Assembly (NCBI GenBank): GCA_903933805.1
Contig: CAIZLM010000004.1
Span: 1-57,968, forward strand
Direction: 5' to 3'
DNA from: an uncultured Bacteroidota bacterium
GTDB lineage: Bacteria; Bacteroidota; Bacteroidia; Chitinophagales; Saprospiraceae
Length of the DNA: 57,968 nucleotides
Shown: positions 52,639 to 57,968 of the stretch, piece by piece
Layout: each line of letters opens with the position of its first letter
How positions within the stretch are numbered: the stretch's first letter is position 1
Position numbers and translations under genes: made by a program
Notes under the pieces: generated by a model
Databases searched by the model: none
Seen by the model: only the letters and a program-made list of their open reading frames with translations
Told to the model about the DNA's origin: nothing

Positions 52639-55600
52639 CTAGAGCTTTGTTATTTTTACGGCAGCGCCCAGTATTCCGGAAACTACACGAACGATATAGG
52701 TGCCTGCAGGCAACGTACGCATATCCATGTCAAGGATATTGTCTCCTTCCTGCAGCTTGACAGATCGTGTCAACCATGTTTGGCCATAAATATTGTACAC
52801 TGTAATCTCCGCATCTGCTGTCCGTGTGGCGTTGAGCGTGATCTGTGTTTCAGCCTGCACTGGGTTGGGTGTTACTTGGATGTTGAGCGGTGATGGTAAG
52901 GGCTCCTTCGAGTCCAAGGCAAGATTTCGACTGCCATTTCCGTACCAAGCTCCCCAAGAGTGATTGCTGATGAAAGCGGTACTGTTGCCGGTTGGCTGTA
53001 TTTTGCTTGACGCCAAACCTTGTAAGCGTAAGTTGTATGTACCTTGAGAAGGATTGGTTTCATACATCAGTTTGCTGTCGAGTCTGTTGTAACTCGGCCA
53101 GCCGAGTGTACCATTGTTGGATACGAGAACATTGTAGTCGCCAGTTTCACTGTTGGCGCCATACACATCGTAAGAAGGGGTGGTTCCATTTTCGTCTATG
53201 AAATCGAAAGCGATGACAAAGGGGGAGTTTTTAGCAAAAGCAGGGTTGCCAATACTGGTGTTTTCTGGAAGACCAGAGAACAGTTTGGAAATAAAGGCAT
53301 TGTTCACAGGTGTAAACTGCCCGTTTTTCCTGAATTGTAGGAAGCCAATATCCCAGTAACCGATTGATTCGCCTTGGTTGTTACCGATTTCATTGTAGGA
53401 GTCATACATCAGATTTTCACCCGAGTAATCAAACTCAAGCACATCGGCGTATTGTACATCGCCGGTGATCTGTCCGGTTGAATACGTTGGGTTGTACAAA
53501 TTATAGGCCCGGGATTCATCCGTGATCAGGTCAAAAATGTGGATAACAGGCTCCTTCGTTGTGGTGAGTGCTGCAACAAATCGGCCATTTTTAGAAATGA
53601 CAGCCTGTCGCCATTCCGCTGTTGTGCTGAGTGTAAACGTAGAATAGGTGATCGGGTTGGTGGAATAGTCGAATGAAATACCAATGATGTTGTTTGCCTC
53701 ATTGACAAATACCAGGTCTAAGCCATTGTCAATGATGCTTGGGCGGCTTTGAACACCTTGGTTGTAAACAGTACCGAGAATGGTGCCAGCACCTGTTGCG
53801 AGGTCGAGGTTTTGCAGATCGTTGGACACACAGAGTACATAATCGGTACCTGGATTCGGATTCAATTGACCGAGGTAGTTGCCGCTGGGCGTACTACCGC
53901 CGATGCCCACGGCGGTAAAAGCACTGGCGGCTATATTGGCTACAGAAGTGCCGTAGAGATCTGTTGCTGCTTGGATAACCGCAATGCGACAGTCAACAAA
54001 TTTGCTGCTTTTGGTTAGGTAGTCGCGCAGTGCTTTGTAGTACACTTGTTCGGCCTTTGTTTTTCCCACGGATGCGTTGTTGGCAAAGAGGTAAAACGCG
54101 TGGTTTGGGATGCCGCTGTTGATGTGAACGCCGCCATTGTCTGTTGCGCCGGTAAATTGTTCATTGGTATGGCTTGGTTGCCACCAAGTGGTACCGGATG
54201 ATGCTCCGTTGTGTGGGTTTGAGAGGTCACGCAGGCAACCGCTGGGGGTTACGCCAGATATGACGACATCCTCGCCAATTTTCCAGTCGTCGTTGTCGAT
54301 CATGGCTCCAAAAACATCGGCAAACGACTCGTTGAGGGCGCCGCTTTCACCCTGATAAACCAGGTTTGCTGTTTTTTCCACCACGCCGTGGGTCATTTCA
54401 TGACCACCAACGTCGAGCCCGCGTGCCAAGGGCTTAAAAATGTTGCCACCATTGCCGTACCACATCGCTGCACCATTCCAGAAAGCATTTTCCATGGAGG
54501 TACCATCCCCTTCCGTGATGTTGACGAAAGAAATAATATTCCCTCCTACGCCATCAATGGAGTTGCGGTTGAATTTTGTTTTAAAATAATCAAAACTGAG
54601 GCCAGCGTTGTAGTGGGCGCTGATGCCAGCTTTTACATTGGTGAATACCGTAGCATTGGAAGAGATGAGATCGTAATCAAAATTGCCGTTTTCCGGGGAT
54701 GTACTCAACCCATCAATGGTCACAATGGCGCCAACGGGATCGCTTGGCATATTGGAAGTGCCCGCGTTGAACATGGATTTACTGGCATCTTCCAGCACGA
54801 CTTGTGTGCCGATTTGCCAGCCGCCATTGGTAAACGTCCGGTTAATATTCAGCAAATCCTGTCCTTGAATGGTTACAGGGCCGTTTAATACACTGGAAAC
54901 TTGAAGGCCAGACGCGACATTGTGTTCAATGGCTGGTGTACAAATTTCCGCGCCATCGTGGTGGTGTCCGACTAAATTGCAGGTATTGTCATAGGAGTCC
55001 AAGATTTCACCCGTTGCGGCATCTACAAAATATACCAGTCGGCTGAGCACATTTGGATGAGCGATCACCCGCCAAGCCAAGCACTCGCCATCGGTGGCAT
55101 TGTTGCGGTGGAAAACCAGTAGATCAGCAGAGAACGGCTGACCATCAATGAGTTTGAGCTCAGCGGCTGTCCAGTTTGTTTTAATTTTATCCGTTCCAAT
55201 CTTGGTCTTAACCACGGTAATGGCAGGGGTTTCCTCCATCCGTGGCGTTACGGTAGTCAGTTTGGGGGTTGGAAAATAACGGCCATTGACGCGTACGAAA
55301 ATACCGTTGTTGGTGTGGGCGATTAACTCGCCACCCCATACAGGAACGCCTTGAAACCATTGATCCATTCGGATATGGTCGTTGCCCTGTTCGTCGGTTT
55401 GGACAGACTTCACCACAAATTCCTGGGAGGGTGATGCCAGTCCGGGCGGTTGGAGGCTGGAAAGGTACTCCAGTGCGCGTTCAGGGATGGTGCGGTTTTC
55501 GCCGTTGTTTTCAGAAGCGGCGGTTTTGCCTTCCATCAGGATGGGCAGGCCATTTTCGCCCAGTGTCATTTTAATGGATGCATGGGTGGTGCCAGACTTT

Positions 55601-55806
55601 GGTGCGAGGACTGGCAAGGGTTTTTTTTCTGATTGTTGGAAGTTTAGAGGGTTTTCTGTTGGGGGGAGGTTGTCCTTTCCCGGCCAATGAATGCTGGGCG
55701 AAGGAGATGTTTGTTCATTTTTGAAAGTAGGCGTTGGTTTGCCGTGCTGGGCATAGGATACCTCGAAACACAGGGCCACCAACAAAATGGGGAGTAAACT
55801 TTTCAT
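52639..55806 (-). CDS. M4 (thermolysin-like) metalloprotease with beta-propeller-like and T9SS sorting domains
   Basis: 1055-aa secreted protease. It has a signal peptide (MKSLLPILLVALCFEVSYAQ) and a propeptide (about 60-250) with fungalysin/thermolysin-type segments (DQWFQGVPVWGGELIAHTN). The M4 catalytic domain has zinc site GGHEMTHGVV (about 467-476), Glu in GALNESFADVFGAMID (about 492) and the active-site His in DNGGVHINSGIPNHAFYLFA (about 568). Residues about 670-960 form repeated strands like WD40-type beta-propeller units (AEWRQAVISKNGRFVAALTT). The last 80 residues (from about 975) are a Por-type sorting domain: NPVQAETQITLNATRTADAE, ITVYNIYGQ and GTYIVRVVSG. It is likely exported by the type IX system; substrate unknown. 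Confidence 0.94.
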   Translation of the reverse strand: MKSLLPILLVALCFEVSYAQHGKPTPTFKNEQTSPSPSIHWPGKDNLPPTENPLNFQQSEKKPLPVLAPKSGTTHASIKMTLGENGLPILMEGKTAASENNGENRTIPERALEYLSSLQPPGLASPSQEFVVKSVQTDEQGNDHIRMDQWFQGVPVWGGELIAHTNNGIFVRVNGRYFPTPKLTTVTPRMEETPAITVVKTKIGTDKIKTNWTAAELKLIDGQPFSADLLVFHRNNATDGECLAWRVIAHPNVLSRLVYFVDAATGEILDSYDNTCNLVGHHHDGAEICTPAIEHNVASGLQVSSVLNGPVTIQGQDLLNINRTFTNGGWQIGTQVVLEDASKSMFNAGTSNMPSDPVGAIVTIDGLSTSPENGNFDYDLISSNATVFTNVKAGISAHYNAGLSFDYFKTKFNRNSIDGVGGNIISFVNITEGDGTSMENAFWNGAAMWYGNGGNIFKPLARGLDVGGHEMTHGVVEKTANLVYQGESGALNESFADVFGAMIDNDDWKIGEDVVISGVTPSGCLRDLSNPHNGASSGTTWWQPSHTNEQFTGATDNGGVHINSGIPNHAFYLFANNASVGKTKAEQVYYKALRDYLTKSSKFVDCRIAVIQAATDLYGTSVANIAASAFTAVGIGGSTPSGNYLGQLNPNPGTDYVLCVSNDLQNLDLATGAGTILGTVYNQGVQSRPSIIDNGLDLVFVNEANNIIGISFDYSTNPITYSTFTLSTTAEWRQAVISKNGRFVAALTTTKEPVIHIFDLITDESRAYNLYNPTYSTGQITGDVQYADVLEFDYSGENLMYDSYNEIGNNQGESIGYWDIGFLQFRKNGQFTPVNNAFISKLFSGLPENTSIGNPAFAKNSPFVIAFDFIDENGTTPSYDVYGANSETGDYNVLVSNNGTLGWPSYNRLDSKLMYETNPSQGTYNLRLQGLASSKIQPTGNSTAFISNHSWGAWYGNGSRNLALDSKEPLPSPLNIQVTPNPVQAETQITLNATRTADAEITVYNIYGQTWLTRSVKLQEGDNILDMDMRTLPAGTYIVRVVSGILGAAVKITKL

Positions 55807-55990
55807 GATAGAATTAAAATTAAATATTAAAAGATGAGGTTAGAAATATAATTCAGATAGTACATCAAATTGGGAGACTTAAAGTTCTTGATTTAGGTGT
55901 AATAATGTCTAAAAACGGCAACATTTAACAGATTAACTAATTATATTATGTGTAATTTAATAAAAAAAATGTAATATTTAATGATTTAAC

Positions 55991-56064
55991 GTAACTGGTT
56001 GGCGTGGTCGCGTCTGAGACAAAAAAGTGGTTATTTTTTTGCCAGACGAAGCGGATTTTTGTAG
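55991..56064 (-). repeat. Partial MITE-like copy K, right half only
   Basis: GTAACTGGTTGGCGTGGTCG followed by CGTCTGAGACAAAAAAGTGG and GCCAGACGAAGCGGATTTTTGTAG-type sequence matches the right half in reverse orientation, with an intact terminal repeat. The left half is missing; between 56065 and the murF-alr stop (56099) lies a different small hairpin (CAACGA...TCGTTG, 56072-56095). Confidence 0.8.
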
Positions 56065-56098
56065 TTTTTACCAACGACTACTGCTACGCTCGTTGACG

Positions 56099-57968
56099 TT
56101 ATTCGTACCAGTAAACCCGTTTCACCCGCTCGGCCACATTGGTAAACACTTCATATGGAATTGTTTGGAGGCAATTAGCCAATTCTTGTGCTGCAGGATT
56201 GGCCCCAAAAATGATGGCCTCGTCCCCTTCACGCGCTTCAGGGATACCAGTGACGTCTATCATGGTCATATCCATACAAATATTGCCGATGGTGGGGGCT
56301 TTTTGTCCACGAAGGAGCACGGAATACCGCCCTCCACCGGCCAGCCGCAGGAGTCCGTCGGCGTATCCGATGCTGATGGTGGCGATGCGCATGGGCTGTT
56401 GAATGATACCGCTGTTGCGGTTATAGCCGATAGAATCACCTGGGTGGACCTCTTTTATCTGGCTGATGGTTGCTTTCAGCACATTCACGGTACGCAACTG
56501 GTGTTGTAGGGTATTGCTGCCGATACCGTAGAGGCCGATACCCAATCGGACCATTTCGAAATGGTATTGGGGGAATCGTTCGATGGCGCTGGTATTGCAA
56601 ATATGTCGGATTGGGGCATAGCCAATGGCCGAAGAAATTTTGTCGCAGATTTCGGTAAAAACAGTTGCTTGGTGGTGGGTAAATGCATCGTGCAGCGGGG
56701 CGTCGCTGGCAGAGAGGTGGGAGAAAATTGACTGGACGTGCAGATTGGGGAATTCGAGTAAGGTTTTGGTTAGGTCGGGCACGTCGATTTTTTCAAAACC
56801 AAGGCGGTGCATGCCCGTGTCAATTTTCAGGTGAATGGACATGCGCTTGTCTTTTGCGGTGTACTGCAATAGTTCGTCCAATACAGACAGGCAATACACT
56901 TCAGGCTCCAGGCGGTATCGGTACAAGGCATCAAAACTTGCGCGTTCCGGATTGAGCACCAGAATGGGTAGTCTTATACCGGCGTTACGCAATTCGATGC
57001 CTTCATCTGCGTAGGCCACACCGAGGTAGTCTACCCGGTGGAATTCGAGGAGTTTTGCTACTTCTGCGGATCCCGACCCATAACCTGCTGCTTTCACCAT
57101 GGCCATTGTTTTGGTCCCGGATTGGAGTAACTTGTTGTAAACATTCAGGTTATGAACCAAAGAGGAGAGGTTAACCTCCAGCACAGTTTTGTGTGATTTC
57201 CTTTCCAGCCGTTGAGCAATCCGTTCAAACTCAAACAATCTAGCGCCTTTGAGGAGAATGGTTTCGTCGTGGAAGTCGGCGTTTTCGAGTTGTTGTAGAA
57301 AGCTGTCGGTTGTTGTAAAAAATTCGGCATCAATATTTTTGGGTATGAAAGCTGCAATGGTAGGTATGTGGTTACCGATTCCAATAATTCTGCTCACCTG
57401 CTGTGTTTTGACCGCTTCTGCTACTTCTGACCACAGCAATTTTGCAGGAAGACCGCTCTGCAAAATATCCGACAATACGAGTGTTAAGCGGCCGTTGCGC
57501 GCTTGTTGTCTGGCAAATTGCAGGGCGATTCGCAGGGAAGACAAGTCATTGTTATAGAAGTCGTTGACGAGGGTACATTGTTGGATACCGGCTTTTAATT
57601 CTAGCCTCATTTCCACGGGTTCAAGGCGGCGCAATCGTTCTGCGATATTGTTGTCGGCAATACCCAGTATTTGCAGAACTGATTGACAGATCAGGGCGTT
57701 TTTTGCGCCCCACAGCGCTCCTGTGTCGTGAATTGTTGGCGCGGGTTGGTCGTTGGAAGCTGGGTGGATAACGCGTCCGCCAAAATTGGTGGGTGTAATC
57801 GTATCGGGGCAAACGAGCCATTCGGCACCTTCGAACAGGCGCATTTTTTCGGATAATTTTTCTGCTTCAGATGTGAAGCCCTCTTGGTGTGCCGGTCCCA
57901 GGTTGGTCAGTACCCCGATGGTAGGACGGATGATTTTTGCCAACCGTTCCATTTCGTTTGGTTGTGAA
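56099..57968 (-). CDS. MurF-alanine racemase fusion, 5' end outside the window
   Basis: Bifunctional UDP-MurNAc-tripeptide:D-Ala-D-Ala ligase and alanine racemase, a fusion typical of Bacteroidota. It makes D-alanine and attaches D-Ala-D-Ala to the peptidoglycan precursor in the cytoplasm. The 622 visible residues are open to the window edge (SQPNEMERLAKIIRPTIGVL), so about 170 N-terminal residues with the ATP loop are missing. The MurF part (NLGPAHQEGF, MRLELKAGIQQCTLVNDFYN) ends near residue 250. The racemase part has the PLP lysine in AMVKAAGYGSGSAEVAK (about 290), YRLEPEVYCLSVL, FSHLSASDAPLHDAFT, and the catalytic Tyr in PGDSIGYNRNSGI (about 515). Confidence 0.94.
   Translation of the reverse strand, partial: SQPNEMERLAKIIRPTIGVLTNLGPAHQEGFTSEAEKLSEKMRLFEGAEWLVCPDTITPTNFGGRVIHPASNDQPAPTIHDTGALWGAKNALICQSVLQILGIADNNIAERLRRLEPVEMRLELKAGIQQCTLVNDFYNNDLSSLRIALQFARQQARNGRLTLVLSDILQSGLPAKLLWSEVAEAVKTQQVSRIIGIGNHIPTIAAFIPKNIDAEFFTTTDSFLQQLENADFHDETILLKGARLFEFERIAQRLERKSHKTVLEVNLSSLVHNLNVYNKLLQSGTKTMAMVKAAGYGSGSAEVAKLLEFHRVDYLGVAYADEGIELRNAGIRLPILVLNPERASFDALYRYRLEPEVYCLSVLDELLQYTAKDKRMSIHLKIDTGMHRLGFEKIDVPDLTKTLLEFPNLHVQSIFSHLSASDAPLHDAFTHHQATVFTEICDKISSAIGYAPIRHICNTSAIERFPQYHFEMVRLGIGLYGIGSNTLQHQLRTVNVLKATISQIKEVHPGDSIGYNRNSGIIQQPMRIATISIGYADGLLRLAGGGRYSVLLRGQKAPTIGNICMDMTMIDVTGIPEAREGDEAIIFGANPAAQELANCLQTIPYEVFTNVAERVKRVYWYE

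Noticed and set aside
1-56064. CRISPR array or REP-type array made of the 163-bp repeats
   Set aside because: Copies are 2-20 kb apart, in both orientations, with target duplications and no spacers or cas genes.
1-57968. tRNA or rRNA genes
   Set aside because: No T-arm consensus with pairing acceptor stems and no conserved rRNA blocks were found on either strand by eye; a tRNAscan-SE run would settle it.

Overview
The window comes from a member of the Bacteroidota. The evidence is a MurF-alanine racemase fusion (right edge), a secreted M4 protease with a T9SS-type C-terminal sorting domain, a DUF5916 outer-membrane-type protein, the ribosomal order secY-map-infA-rpmJ, a zinc-ligand-free L36, several promoters resembling the Bacteroidota consensus (TTG / TAnnTTTG), and almost no Shine-Dalgarno sequences. 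The order Saprospirales is a guess from overall protein character and is not proven.

Layout. (1) 1-2.5 kb: an ExbB-ExbD-TonB-type energy transduction operon. (2) 2.6-16.9 kb: single housekeeping genes on both strands. These are two tandem secreted paralogues, a PhoD-like lipoprotein, gpsA, a small secreted protein, lon, mnmG, a GT-C/TPR membrane protein, trhO, a YgjP-type metallopeptidase and a group 3 truncated haemoglobin. (3) 16.9-35.2 kb: a DUF2721 protein, aspS, pssA-purS-rsmI, aroE plus proline dehydrogenase, rnr, a subtilase, lpxH divergent from hldD, a DUF5916 protein divergent from serC, and an HtrA-like protease. (4) 35.6-52.6 kb: the complete S10-spc-alpha ribosomal protein cluster, 30 genes from rpsJ to rplQ, with secY, map, infA and rpoA inside it. 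(5) 52.6-58 kb: the M4 protease and the 3' part of murF-alr.

The most striking non-coding feature is a family of about 163-bp interspersed elements, with seven full-length or nearly full-length copies and four partial ones. Their ends are inverted repeats (GTAACTGGTTAG...CTAACCAGTTAC) around a central hairpin. Three copies have exact 8-bp target duplications (AGTTTAAA, GCAAAATT, AAGTTGCT) and a fourth has a 7/8 match. GTAA ends plus 8-bp duplications fit non-autonomous elements (MITEs) mobilised by an IS66-family transposase; no transposase gene lies in the window. Hairpin arms co-vary between copies. Copies sit next to start or stop codons and in promoter regions (hypothetical gene after lon, trhO, aroE), and one supplies the stop codon of the subtilase. 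None occurs in the ribosomal cluster. A second, unrelated 255-bp element with 29-bp inverted ends lies at 26251-26505.

Other points of interest are a roughly 100-residue Arg/Gly/Asp/Glu-rich tail on ribosomal protein S3, encoded by a short DNA repeat; hairpins inside the ribosomal cluster (rpsJ-rplC, rpsD-rpoA, and a terminator-like one between rpoA and rplQ); and perfect bidirectional terminators between convergent genes. No rRNA, tRNA, CRISPR array or prophage was recognised.
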